Translations under genes and position numbers: made by a program
Assembly (NCBI GenBank): GCA_001464035.1
Contig: LNEC01000006.1
Coordinates: 124,001 to 188,000 of the forward strand
Source of the DNA: Bradyrhizobiaceae bacterium Ga0074131
GTDB lineage: Bacteria > Pseudomonadota > Alphaproteobacteria > Rhizobiales > Xanthobacteraceae
Direction of reading: 5' to 3'
Length of the DNA stretch: 64,000 nt
Shown here: positions 25,927 to 34,860 of the stretch, piece by piece
How the letters are laid out: every line of letters starts with the position of its first letter
Position numbering within the stretch: position 1 is the stretch's first letter
Notes under the pieces: model-generated
What the model saw: the letters and a program-made list of their open reading frames with translations, nothing else
Databases searched by the model: none
What the model was told of the DNA's origin: nothing

Positions 25927-27015
25927 TCAGCCGCGGGTACGCGACCGGATCATGAAGCTGTCGTAAGTGTATTCGGCGACCTGCCACCACAGATACTGGT
26001 CGGACCGGTACGCCTGCATCGCGTCGATCGACTTCTTGAAGTCGGCGTTCTTCGCGGAGATTTCGGCCCACAATTCGTTGGTCGCCTTCAGACAGGCTTC
26101 CAGTACTTCGTTGGTGAAGGGACGAAGCTGGGTGCCACCGGCCACCAGACGCTTCAAGGCGGCGGGGTTCTGCAGGTCATAGCGCGCCGCCATCCAGCTA
26201 TTGGCGTTGGCCGTCGCATTGGCGATGACCGCCTGATAGCTCTTCGGCAGCGAATTCCACTTTTCCAGATTGCAGAAGGCGTGAACGGTCGGACCGCCTT
26301 CCCAGAAGCCGGGGTAATAGTAGTATTTTGCAACCTTCTGAAACCCGAGTTTCTCGTCGTCATACGGTCCGACCCATTCGGCGGCGTCGATGGTGCCCTT
26401 CTCCAGCGCGGGGTAGATTTCGCCGCCGGCGATCTGTTGCGGCACGACGCCGACCTTCTGCAGCACCTGACCGGCGATGCCGCCGATACGGAACTTGAGG
26501 CCCGAGAGATCGGCGACGGTCTTTATCTCCTTGCGAAACCAGCCGCCCATTTGGGTGCCGGTATTGCCGCAGGGAAAGCCGATCACGTTATGCTTCTTGA
26601 AAAGCTCGTTGGCGAGTTCGTTGCCACCGCCCTGAGAGAGCCAGGAGTTCTGCTGGCGCGCGTTGAGTCCAAACGGCACCGCCGAGAAGATCGCAAAGGT
26701 CGGATCCTTACCGACGTAGTAATAGGCGACCGTATGGCTCATCTCGACGGTGTTATTCGAGGTTGCATCCAGCGCCTGCAGGCCCGGGACGACCTCGCCC
26801 GCCGCGAACAGCTGAATCTGAAACTTGTTGTCGGTCATTTCCGCAACCTGCTTCACGAAATAATCAGCGCCGCCGTAAATCGTATCGAGCGACTTCGGGA
26901 AGCTCGAGGTCATGCGCCACTTGATTTCGGGCGAGGATTGCGCGATCGCCGGCGACGCCACGGCGGTAGCGGCGGCACCAGCCGCGGAAACTTTCAAAAA
27001 ATCACGACGCTTCAT
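25927..27015 (-). CDS. dctP: TRAP substrate-binding protein, TakP-like (2)
   Basis: A 362-aa paralogue of the previous protein with its own Tat leader (MKRRDFLKVSAAGAAATAVA). SSFPKSLDTIYGGADYFVKQ, AAGEVVPGLQALDA, GNTGTQMGGWFRKE, RIGGIAGQVLQ and EWVGPYDDEKLGFQKVAKYY match the TakP group. The two proteins probably serve the two permease pairs, but which goes with which cannot be read from the sequence. Its own strong terminator and about 190 bp of upstream DNA mark it as a separate transcription unit. Confidence 0.92.
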   Translation of the reverse strand: MKRRDFLKVSAAGAAATAVASPAIAQSSPEIKWRMTSSFPKSLDTIYGGADYFVKQVAEMTDNKFQIQLFAAGEVVPGLQALDATSNNTVEMSHTVAYYYVGKDPTFAIFSAVPFGLNARQQNSWLSQGGGNELANELFKKHNVIGFPCGNTGTQMGGWFRKEIKTVADLSGLKFRIGGIAGQVLQKVGVVPQQIAGGEIYPALEKGTIDAAEWVGPYDDEKLGFQKVAKYYYYPGFWEGGPTVHAFCNLEKWNSLPKSYQAVIANATANANSWMAARYDLQNPAALKRLVAGGTQLRPFTNEVLEACLKATNELWAEISAKNADFKKSIDAMQAYRSDQYLWWQVAEYTYDSFMIRSRTRG

Positions 27016-27204
27016 TCAGGCATCTCCTTGTTGGGTGTTTTTTCCCAGATTTCCTGGAGCGGCGACATCGGCGAAGCGGTATTTGCGTCCGCCGAAGGCG
27101 CTCTGGCCGGGCGCTTTAACACGGAAGTCCGCTATCGGAAAACACGACAACGGCATGACCGCACCGTTTAGACGAAAGTTGCATGCCGGACCGGAACAAC
27201 AGGT

Positions 27205-28335
27205 TCAGGCAGCGGCGATAACGCCTTGAAGTTGTTCCTGAACCTTGGCGCCAATTGCGCGATAGATCGCCGCGTGCGGCCCATCCGGCTCGCTGTCCAC
27301 GACAGGGGTTCCCGAATCCGAGGTGGCTCGAATCGACATATGCAGCGGGATCTCGCCCAGGAACGGCACGCCGAGCCGTTCCGCCTCCAGCCTCGCGCCG
27401 CCGTGCCCGAAAATGTCCGATCGGGTGCCGCATTGCGGACACTGGAAATAGCTCATGTTTTCGACGATGCCGAGAACCGGCACATTGACCTTCTTGAACA
27501 TCGCCAGCCCACGCCGCGCGTCGATCAGTGACAGATCCTGCGGCGTCGAAATGATCACGGCGCCCCGCAGCGGCACATTCTGCGCCAGCGTGAGCTGCGC
27601 GTCGCCGGTGCCGGGGGGCATATCGACCACCAGAATATCGAGGGTGCCCCAGGCGACGTCGCGCAGCATCTGGGTGATGGCCGACATCACCATCGGCCCG
27701 CGCCAGATCATCGCGGTTTCCTCCTCGACGAGAAAGCCGATCGACATGATGGCAAGGCCGAAGCGCTGAATCGGAATCATCTTCCGCGCCTCGTTCAACT
27801 GCGGTTTCTCGTGAATGCCGGTCAGCCGCGGCACCGACGGCCCATAGATGTCGGCGTCGAGCAGACCGACCCGCAAACCGAGGTCGCGCAGGCCCAATGC
27901 AAGGTTGAGCGCTGTGGTCGATTTACCGACACCGCCCTTGCCGGAGGCCACCGCGATGACAGCGGCGATGCCCGGTATCTCCGACTGCTTCGACATCGGG
28001 GAAACGGGACTTTGCGGCGGGCGGTGCGCCGAGACCGGTTGCACGCCATGCGAATGCCGCTGCGAGGGCGCGGACGCCGCGGCTCCCGGTGTGCGTTCGG
28101 CGGTCAGCGCGACCATGGCGGCGGTGACGCCGGGAATGCCGCGTACCGCCGCCTCCGTCTCAGCCCGGATGCGTTCCCAGGCCCGGGCTTCCGCGGCGTC
28201 GACATTGATCGAGAAGAACACCTTGCCGTCGTTCACGGTCACCGCCGACAGCACATTGGCATCGGTCAGGACGACGCCATCCGGCGACTTTACCCTGGTC
28301 AAGGCCTCCAGAACCTGTTGCTGCGTCACGCTCAC
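27205..28335 (-). CDS. apbC: Mrp/NBP35-type Fe-S cluster carrier ATPase
   Basis: A 376-aa protein. Residues 1-85 are a MIP18/DUF59-like domain (QVLEALTRVKSPDGVVLTDA). An Ala/Pro/Ser-rich linker leads to the deviant P-loop ATPase: VASGKGGVGKSTTALNLALG, DADIYGPSVPRLTG, MPPGTGDAQLT and the two cluster Cys in YFQCPQCGTRS. It loads iron-sulfur clusters on apoproteins. The start is GTG 28335 with GGAGGAG seven bases upstream. Confidence 0.93.
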   Translation of the reverse strand: MSVTQQQVLEALTRVKSPDGVVLTDANVLSAVTVNDGKVFFSINVDAAEARAWERIRAETEAAVRGIPGVTAAMVALTAERTPGAAASAPSQRHSHGVQPVSAHRPPQSPVSPMSKQSEIPGIAAVIAVASGKGGVGKSTTALNLALGLRDLGLRVGLLDADIYGPSVPRLTGIHEKPQLNEARKMIPIQRFGLAIMSIGFLVEEETAMIWRGPMVMSAITQMLRDVAWGTLDILVVDMPPGTGDAQLTLAQNVPLRGAVIISTPQDLSLIDARRGLAMFKKVNVPVLGIVENMSYFQCPQCGTRSDIFGHGGARLEAERLGVPFLGEIPLHMSIRATSDSGTPVVDSEPDGPHAAIYRAIGAKVQEQLQGVIAAA

Positions 28336-28510
28336 GTCGCATCTCCTCCGAGCCCGTCGGTTCCAATGCCATCAGAACCGGGCTCTTTTCCTGGTCTTCA
28401 AGTCTACGGCATCTGCGTAGCTCGATTGCGATGCGAACCGGTATGAACTTCGCTTGAAACCGCTATGCCAATTCTCGGATGCGACCCATAGAGCGATCCC
28501 GCCCGAAAGG

Positions 28511-28951
28511 CTACCTCGCCGCCATGTCTTCCCGGACTTCGGCCGGGGCTGCTGCCACACCTTCTTCCTTGGCGGCCTCGTAGTTCAATTCGATCATCAC
28601 GCCGTTGGGATCATTGACGAAGATCTGCCAGAGTTCGCCGCCTGGAACCTGTCGGGAGTCGTATTTGAATCCCCTGGATTCCAGCCGCTGCTGCATGCCG
28701 GCAAACCCCCGGCTGATGAAGGCGACGTGATGGACCACCCCGGAATCCGGTTTTTGCGGCTCGTCGGTCCTGGAAATATCGACCAGATGCACCACCGCCT
28801 TGCCCTCGCTGTACATCCAGGCCCCGGGAAACGCGAAGTTCGGCCGAGGCCCCTTTTCCAGACCCAGAATATCCTCGTAAAACCGGACCGTATCGTCGAG
28901 CTTGCGGGTCCGGATGTTGAAATGGTCAAGCACGCCCACGCTCATGCCCAT
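28511..28951 (-). CDS. VOC (glyoxalase-fold) protein
   Basis: A 146-aa two-module vicinal-oxygen-chelate protein. VLDHFNIRTRKLDDTVRFYE and the second-half His in VHHVAFISRGF and Glu in GVMIELNYEA are the usual metal ligands. Family members include glyoxalase I, dioxygenases and resistance proteins; the reaction here is not known. GGGGAG precedes ATG 28951. It is divergent from the oxidoreductase gene at 29158, about 200 bp away. Confidence 0.85.
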   Translation of the reverse strand: MGMSVGVLDHFNIRTRKLDDTVRFYEDILGLEKGPRPNFAFPGAWMYSEGKAVVHLVDISRTDEPQKPDSGVVHHVAFISRGFAGMQQRLESRGFKYDSRQVPGGELWQIFVNDPNGVMIELNYEAAKEEGVAAAPAEVREDMAAR

Positions 28952-29157
28952 GCGATCTACTCCCCTTGTTGAGACCTTGTTGGAGGCCCGATCCTAGCAC
29001 GAAACCCGGCCCGCGCGCCAAAACCGAGCCGTTGCCCTCCATGCTGCAGGGTTTATTGTGCGCGTTCCGCATCTTGAAGGGGTCTGGTGCAGGCCCCTCC
29101 TCGCTCCCAGACACGGTCCGGCAAATTCAATGCCGGCGAAACCCCAAGGTTGCTCAC

Positions 29158-30027
29158 ATGGCTAAAGTCGCTTTTCTCGGTCTCGGCGTCATGGGTTTCC
29201 CCATGGCGGGACATCTGGTGGCCAAGGGCGGCCACGAGGTGACGGTCTTCAACCGGTCCCCGGCCAAGGCCAAGACATGGGCCGAAAAATTCGGCGGCAA
29301 GACGGCACCCACGCCGAAGGCCGCAGCCGATGGCCAGGACTTCGTCATGTGCTGCGTCGGCAACGACAACGATCTGCGCGCCGTCACGGTCGGCGCCGAT
29401 GGGGCGTTCGCGGGCATGAAAAAGGGCGCCACCTTCGTCGATCACACCACCGCGTCGGCCGAAGTCGCGCGAGAGCTCGACGCCGCCGCCACCAAGGCCG
29501 GCTTCAAGTTCATTGACGCCCCGGTGTCCGGCGGCCAGGCCGGCGCGGAAAACGGCGTGCTGACCGTCATGTGCGGCGGCAGCGCCGACGCCTATGCCGG
29601 CGCCGAACCCGTGATCGCGGCCTATGCCCGGATGTGCAAGCTGCTCGGGCCGGCCGGCTCCGGCCAACTGACCAAGATGGTCAACCAGATATGCATCGCC
29701 GGCCTGGTCGAGGGCCTTTCTGAAGGCATTCACTTCGCCAAGAAGGCCGGGCTCGACGTCAATGCCGTCATCGACACCATCTCGAAAGGCGCCGCGCAAT
29801 CCTGGCAGATGGAGAACCGATACAAGACCATGAATGACGGCAAGTTCGACTTCGGTTTTGCGGTGGAGTGGATGCGCAAGGATCTGATGATCTGTCTCGC
29901 GGAATCGCGCCGCAACGGCGCCAGCCTTCCGGTCACCGCGCTGGTCAACGAGTTCTATGCCGAGGTCGAGAAGATGGGCGGCAAGCGCTGGGACACGTCG
30001 AGCCTGCTGGCGCGGCTGCAGCGCTGA
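29158..30027 (+). CDS. 3-Hydroxyisobutyrate dehydrogenase-family reductase
   Basis: A 289-aa NAD(P)-binding enzyme. MAKVAFLGLGVMGFPMAGHL is the Rossmann G-x-G-x-x-G motif; DAPVSGGQAGAENG is the family's substrate signature; KMVNQICIAGLVEG holds the catalytic Lys; TISKGAAQSWQMENR closes the site. Relatives include tartronate semialdehyde reductase and 3-hydroxyisobutyrate dehydrogenase; which one is not decided. ATG 29158 is chosen because the upstream in-frame codons lie in the divergent promoter region. A paralogue lies at 36324. Confidence 0.88.
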   Translation: MAKVAFLGLGVMGFPMAGHLVAKGGHEVTVFNRSPAKAKTWAEKFGGKTAPTPKAAADGQDFVMCCVGNDNDLRAVTVGADGAFAGMKKGATFVDHTTASAEVARELDAAATKAGFKFIDAPVSGGQAGAENGVLTVMCGGSADAYAGAEPVIAAYARMCKLLGPAGSGQLTKMVNQICIAGLVEGLSEGIHFAKKAGLDVNAVIDTISKGAAQSWQMENRYKTMNDGKFDFGFAVEWMRKDLMICLAESRRNGASLPVTALVNEFYAEVEKMGGKRWDTSSLLARLQR

Positions 30028-30221
30028 CGTCGGAAGACCCATCGCAACGGCCGGACGACGCCGGACGCGGGGCGCTGACAAATTGCTGTGAAAGGGGTGG
30101 TTATCCAAGCGCCCTCCATTTCATCGGCGCTCTGCCCTATCCTTCGCCGCGCGCGGCTTCTGGAAGCGCATGGCCATGGCTCGCCGGTAAATCAATAAAC
30201 AGCGATCGCGACGCAATCCCC

Positions 30222-31559
30222 TCAGGGCGTCACGGACATCAGCCGCCATGTACCGGGCACACCCTGCAACGCGAACTGACCTCGGTCCACGAAACTGATG
30301 TCGGAGCCCGCGACCAGGTCGACGACAATGCTGCTGACGAGGACTTCACCGGCACTTGCGTTTTCAGCCACCCGCGCCGCAGTGTGGACAGCGATGCCGC
30401 TGATGTCTGAGCCGCGTTGCTCAATCTCGCCGGTGTGCAACCCGACTCGGACCGGCAGGTTCAGCGCGGCGAGAGCCCTCTTGATGGCGGTCGCACACCG
30501 AATGGCGCGCCCGGGCCCGTCGAATGTGGCAAGCAAGCCGTCGCCGGTCGATTTGATGAGACGACCGCGATGCTGTTCGACCACGCGCCGCGCAATGCGA
30601 TCATGCTCGTCCAGCCGCTCGCGCCAGACGGCGTCGCCCAGGCTGACGGCGCGTTGCGTCGACTCGACGATGTCCGTGAACATGACGGTGGCGAGGATTC
30701 GCTCGGTCTCCGTATCCTGCGCACGACGCGTGCCCGTCACGAACTCCTCGATGTCTTCGCAGATGGTCGTCCAGTCATCATGCACGGTAGGAGGCCAATG
30801 CTCGCCGGAGGGATAGACAATGAACCGCGCGCCCGGAATATGCTCTGCGTAGTACCGGCCGAGCGCGATCGGCGCCAAGGCGTCGGATTGGCGATGCAGG
30901 ACCAAAGTGGGCGTACGGATACCGGGCAGGATGTGACGCACGTCCATCGTCGCGTTCATTGTCACAAGAGCGCGCAGGTTGCCGGGACTGCAGGATAGCC
31001 GTTCGAACTTGGCACCGAGCTTCACCAGTTCGGGATTGTGCTGCCAGGAGGGCGATGCGTATTTCGTGATGAAGCTCCCGCTGCCCCAGTTCCTGAACAT
31101 GGTGACCGCTTCAGGCGGAAAGCCGATCGAGAAATCAGGCGTCCGGCTCTGCCGGGGCATGCCGCCATAGAGAACCAGGTGAGAAACGCGATCCGGGAAT
31201 GTCGCGCCGAAGTAAGCCGCCATCATGGTACCTTCGGAGATCGCCAGCAGCGCGGCGCGGTCTATGCCGACCGCGTCCATCACGGCACGCACGTCGTCGG
31301 AGCGTTCCTCCAGCGTGGGCGCGCCTTCGAACCTATCCGACAGACCCTGCCCGCGCTTGTCGAAGGTCGTCACCCGCGCGAATGAAGCAAGCCGCCGCAG
31401 GAAAGCGGTGTAGCCCGGAATCTCGTGCATCATCTCGACATGCGAAACCATGCCGGGGATCAGGACGAGGTCGATCGGGCCGTCTCCCATGACCTGATAG
31501 GCGATGCTGACCGATCCCGAGCGTGCGAAGCGTGTTTCCGGCAGATCGTCGGCGTTCAT
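30222..31559 (-). CDS. Alpha/beta-hydrolase - class III nucleotidyl cyclase fusion
   Basis: A 445-aa protein with an N-terminal alpha/beta hydrolase (about 1-270; nucleophile elbow LLAISEGTMMA with a Ser, C-terminal His in SGEHWPP) and a C-terminal class III cyclase (about 285-445). VMFTDIVESTQRA gives the first metal Asp and KSTGDGLLATF the second, with the base-specifying Lys. The SDISGIAVHTAARV loop has His where classic cyclases have the transition-state Asn, with Arg kept. The layout recalls Rv1900c of Mycobacterium. Likely makes cAMP; activity uncertain because of the His. Confidence 0.9.
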   Translation of the reverse strand: MNADDLPETRFARSGSVSIAYQVMGDGPIDLVLIPGMVSHVEMMHEIPGYTAFLRRLASFARVTTFDKRGQGLSDRFEGAPTLEERSDDVRAVMDAVGIDRAALLAISEGTMMAAYFGATFPDRVSHLVLYGGMPRQSRTPDFSIGFPPEAVTMFRNWGSGSFITKYASPSWQHNPELVKLGAKFERLSCSPGNLRALVTMNATMDVRHILPGIRTPTLVLHRQSDALAPIALGRYYAEHIPGARFIVYPSGEHWPPTVHDDWTTICEDIEEFVTGTRRAQDTETERILATVMFTDIVESTQRAVSLGDAVWRERLDEHDRIARRVVEQHRGRLIKSTGDGLLATFDGPGRAIRCATAIKRALAALNLPVRVGLHTGEIEQRGSDISGIAVHTAARVAENASAGEVLVSSIVVDLVAGSDISFVDRGQFALQGVPGTWRLMSVTP

Positions 31560-31936
31560 CGGACTTCTCCGTGCCGTCTCGCGCTAATTCACCTTGATGC
31601 CAGGCATCAAGCTGCCGTTTGGATATCCGGATATGATAGCGGAGGCTGGCTGCCCCGACAATGCAGTGCCTTCAAGGACAGCGTCTTCAGGGGAGACCGG
31701 GGACACTTCGCACGCGCGAAAACATGCCGCGTTGTATACCGCCACGGTGTCCCCTTCAGCCAGCCGGGCGAGCGTGAATGGCCGGACCAGCGGACATGAC
31801 CCGAGGGCACGACACGTTAATTTAACCTCCCGTTAACGTGATTCTTTAGCGCTTTAAGTCAGCTCTTAATGATTTAGCGCCAGAGATAGACGATGCAAAA
31901 GCTGGCGCGACCAGCGGGCAGGATTCGTGTTGTTTG
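31560..31936. other. Upstream region of the histidine kinase gene
   Basis: About 377 bases without a supported gene between the cyclase fusion and the kinase. It includes an AT-rich core (31815-31885) with the CtrA box and GTTAAT/TTAAC repeats. No stable ORF with a ribosome site was found. Confidence 0.5.
31822..31837 (+). promoter_or_regulatory. CtrA binding site
   Basis: TTAA (31822-31825), CCTCCCG, TTAAC (31833-31837): an exact match to TTAA-N7-TTAAC, the site of the cell-cycle master regulator CtrA. It ends 99 bp before the kinase start at 31937. Confidence 0.65.
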
Positions 31937-33535
31937 ATGAGTAACCCCGCAGAAAAGCCCGAAGTCGTGCAGCTTCCTGCCGAACCCGCTGCCGCCGCGC
32001 CGGTCAGCAATCGCCGCGCCGCCGCGCAGCGGGTGCGCGAGGCGCGTGACAGGTTAACGTCGACCAGCGGAACCCGCCCCGCCTTCGATCGCGAACTGCT
32101 GCGGCAATATGCCCAGACCCGGATATCGGCATCCTACGTCGTCATGCTGCTCGTGGTGGCGACCGGCCTGTTGTTCGGCTTCCGGATGGAGCCGATTTCG
32201 GCGGCAGCCTGGACCTGCGGCATGTTCTGCATTCAGGCCGTCATTCTCCGCAATTGCCACAGGTTCCTCGGCGAGCCGGCCTCGCTCACCGCCACCCGCA
32301 AGTGGCGGACGCGGTTCGTGCTGCTCGATCTCTTGTACGGCCTGTGCTGGACCGCACTCCTGCTCCACCCGGCGATCCCCGATGCCATCTCGAACACGGT
32401 GATGATGTTCTTGATGCTGCTGGTGATCGCGGTATCCAGCATGCTCGCGGCCAGCCTGCCGATCGCGGCGCTGGTGGCGACCGCACCGGTGACGGCGGCA
32501 ATCGCGGTGAATTTCATGCTGAGCGGCACCCTCGACAATTACGCGCTGGCGTTGCTCGCGCTCGCCGCCGAAGGGTATTTCGCGTTGCTCGCCCACCGCC
32601 TGCATTCGACGACGCTGGCGACGCTGGAGGCGCGCGCCGAGAAGGATGCGCTGATCGGCGAACTCGAGCAGGCCAAAGCGATCTCCGACGAGGCGCGGCA
32701 TCGCGCCGAATCCGCCAACGTGGCGAAGTCGCGATTTCTCGCGCAGATGAGCCACGAGCTGCGGACACCGCTGAACGCGATCCTCGGCTTTTCCGAGGTG
32801 ATGAAGAGCGAGATCTTCGGCCCGCATGCCGTGCCGGTCTACAAGGAGTATTCCGCCGACATCCACAATTCGGGCGTCCACCTGCTCAACCTGATCAACG
32901 AGATTCTCGATCTGTCGCGGATCGAAGCCGGCAGGTACGAGCTCAACGAAGAGGCGGTGTCGCTGGTGCATGTGGTTGCCGACTGCCATCACCTGCTGAA
33001 ACTGCGCGCTTCCAGCCGCGGCATCGCCATTCACGAGGTGTTCGAGCAGGGTATGCCGCGGATCTGGGGCGACGAGCGCGCCACCCGCCAGATCGTGCTC
33101 AACCTGCTGTCGAACTCGATCAAGTTCACGCCGCAGGGCGGCGAGATCTGGCTGAAGGCCGGCTGGACCGCATCCGGCGGACAATATCTCAGCGTCAAGG
33201 ACACCGGCTCCGGCATCGCGGAGGATGAAATCCCCATCGTGCTGGCGTCGTTCGGCCAGGGCTCCAATTCGATCAAGTCGGCCGAACAGGGCGCCGGCCT
33301 CGGCCTGCCGATCGCCAAGAGCCTGATCGACATGCATGGCGGCACCTTCACGCTGAAATCGAAACTTCGCATCGGGACCGAAGTCATCGTCACCTTCCCG
33401 CCGGAACGCGTGATGTCGGCGCTGGCGCCGATGGCCGAGGAGGCGCCGCCGCTGCAGCCGGAAACCACCGTGACCGCCGACGACAAGCGGCGGATCCGGA
33501 ACAAGCCGATCATGAGCGCCGGCACCGGGCTGTAA
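31937..33535 (+). CDS. PleC/DivJ-like (PdhS-type) membrane histidine kinase
   Basis: A 532-aa sensor kinase. Residues about 55-220 hold six hydrophobic spans with almost no periplasmic domain, then a coiled linker (LEARAEKDALIGELEQAKAI). The His box FLAQMSHELRTPLNAILGFS and the long tail SEVMKSEIFGPHAVPVYKEY with SADIHNSGVHLLNLINEILD match the PdhS branch (PleC, DivJ), which acts on the cell-fate regulator DivK. ATP-binding motifs NLLSNSIKFT, DTGSGIAEDE and GAGLGLPIAKSLID follow. The CtrA box upstream fits a cell-cycle role. Exact orthologue not fixed. Confidence 0.85.
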   Translation: MSNPAEKPEVVQLPAEPAAAAPVSNRRAAAQRVREARDRLTSTSGTRPAFDRELLRQYAQTRISASYVVMLLVVATGLLFGFRMEPISAAAWTCGMFCIQAVILRNCHRFLGEPASLTATRKWRTRFVLLDLLYGLCWTALLLHPAIPDAISNTVMMFLMLLVIAVSSMLAASLPIAALVATAPVTAAIAVNFMLSGTLDNYALALLALAAEGYFALLAHRLHSTTLATLEARAEKDALIGELEQAKAISDEARHRAESANVAKSRFLAQMSHELRTPLNAILGFSEVMKSEIFGPHAVPVYKEYSADIHNSGVHLLNLINEILDLSRIEAGRYELNEEAVSLVHVVADCHHLLKLRASSRGIAIHEVFEQGMPRIWGDERATRQIVLNLLSNSIKFTPQGGEIWLKAGWTASGGQYLSVKDTGSGIAEDEIPIVLASFGQGSNSIKSAEQGAGLGLPIAKSLIDMHGGTFTLKSKLRIGTEVIVTFPPERVMSALAPMAEEAPPLQPETTVTADDKRRIRNKPIMSAGTGL

Positions 33536-33580
33536 CCGGAGCGCTTGCGCGAATGAAGAAAACCGCATCACTGTTCCTGA

Positions 33581-33790
33581 ATGAGCAAAGAAACGCCGTG
33601 CATCGCAGTCTGTATCATCGACCCCCGAAGCAGCCTCTGTTTGGGCTGCGGACGTACCTTGCCGGAGATCGCGCGCTGGCACCGGATGGAATCCGCGGAG
33701 CGGCTTGCGGTGATGGCGCTATTGGCCGCGCGCATGGCCGACGCCGGCCTCGCCCTGCCCGCGACGGCGGCCGGCCCGAAGCCGGACTGA
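33581..33790 (+). CDS. DUF1289 domain protein
   Basis: A 69-aa protein. CIAVCIIDPRSSLCLGCGRT followed by LPEIARWHRM is the complete DUF1289 signature with four Cys that probably bind a metal. Function of the family is unknown. It follows the kinase by 45 bp and precedes the protease gene by 43 bp, so cotranscription is likely. Confidence 0.92.
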   Translation: MSKETPCIAVCIIDPRSSLCLGCGRTLPEIARWHRMESAERLAVMALLAARMADAGLALPATAAGPKPD

Positions 33791-33833
33791 AGCACGGCGG
33801 CGCTCGCGCCGCTCATCGCACGGGAGGCGCGTT

Positions 33834-34388
33834 GTGAGCCGCTTTCTGCTGGTTCTTATCATGCTGGGGGTGACCGCCGGCGCCGTGGTCGCCTACAAGG
33901 ACCCGGAGCAGCTCGCCCGCGCCAGCGACAGCGTGTCCGACCTGCTGCGTCACCGAACCGTATCGCCGGCGCACGCGGTCCAGATCCCGCGCCGCCAGGG
34001 CGGCGAATTCGCCCTGCAGGCCAAAATCAACGGCGTCAGCGCCCCGATGGTGATCGACACCGGCGCGACCTCGGTCGTGCTGACCTGGGAAACCGCCAAG
34101 GCGATCGGACTGCCGCTGGAAATGCTCGAATACAATGTCGACGTCGAGACCGCCGGCGGCCATACCAGGGCGGCGCGGCTGACGCTGGACCGCCTCGCCG
34201 TCGGCAAGCTGGTCGAACGTTCGGTGCCGGCGCTGGTGGTGCCGCGGGGTCAGATGAAGACCAACCTGCTCGGCATGAGCTTTCTGGACCGGCTCGAAAG
34301 CTGGGGCGTTCAGGCCGACAGGCTGAAGCTGCATGGCTATCCCGATGTCTCAGGTCGCCAGCGACGCGACCGCGCGGCCGTCAACTAA
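33834..34388 (+). CDS. Retropepsin-like aspartic protease, TIGR02281 type
   Basis: A 184-aa protein with one N-terminal membrane span (FLLVLIMLGVTAGAVVAY) and a periplasmic clan AA protease domain. VIDTGATSVVLT holds the catalytic D-T-G; the VPRGQMKTNLLGMSFLDRL segment is the typical second half of the family. The fold needs a dimer to form the active site. GTG 33834 is preceded by GGGAGG. Confidence 0.9.
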   Translation: MSRFLLVLIMLGVTAGAVVAYKDPEQLARASDSVSDLLRHRTVSPAHAVQIPRRQGGEFALQAKINGVSAPMVIDTGATSVVLTWETAKAIGLPLEMLEYNVDVETAGGHTRAARLTLDRLAVGKLVERSVPALVVPRGQMKTNLLGMSFLDRLESWGVQADRLKLHGYPDVSGRQRRDRAAVN

Positions 34389-34417
34389 AGCCCCGGACGC
34401 GGCGCAGCGGGGCTTGA

Positions 34418-34445
34418 CAAAAAAATCGCGAAACAACCCCATGCA
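34418..34445 (+). repeat. Dispersed repeat, copy 2
   Basis: Direct copy of 9491-9517 with one additional A in the A-run; AATCGCGAAACAACCCC is in both. It starts 30 bp after the protease stop, preceded by TTGA. Confidence 0.65.
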
Positions 34446-34493
34446 ACGTGGTCGAACCCTACCCTGATACCATCTCCTACGCAAGCGTTATCG

Positions 34494-34506
34494 CATCGCG
34501 CTCTAG
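34494..34506. repeat. Short dispersed repeat, copy 2
   Basis: CATCGCGCTCTAG is the reverse complement of 9394-9406. Confidence 0.5.
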
Positions 34507-34511
34507 TCTAG

Positions 34512-34860
34512 CTAGAACCGCACGCTGACGCTTTCCTTCACGGCATGGCGCTCGCATCGGCGAACAGCGCGCCGCTGGCTCCCATTCCGCCACCCCCGAC
34601 CGCGCTGCCGCCGCCTTCCGCCCGGCCGTTGACCAGCGTCAGATCGTTCAGCGTCACCTGCGGCCGCTGCGCGATGATCGAGCCTGCGACAGCAGCGCTT
34701 GCCCGCATCGCCTCGTCCACGCCGATGAAGAAGATGCGGCTCTGGCTCTGCGCATCGATGGGGTGGCCGTTGCCGTTGATGGTCAGCGAATTGAACACCG
34801 GCAGCGCCAGCACACCGAAATCCGCGCTGCCAACCCAAACATCCCCGGACAAGATAGCCG
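34512..34860 (-). pseudogene. Autotransporter remnant with central deletion
   Basis: The minus strand has SLTINGNGHPIDAQSQSRIF, then QVTLNDLTLVNGRAEGGGSA and GGGGMGASGALFADAS: the start of a right-handed beta-helix passenger. At once, in another frame, come the codons for VKESVSVRF and a stop at 34512. A terminal Phe after alternating residues is the usual end of an outer-membrane beta-barrel. The two ends are joined by only a few bases, so the gene has lost nearly all of its middle. Confidence 0.65.
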
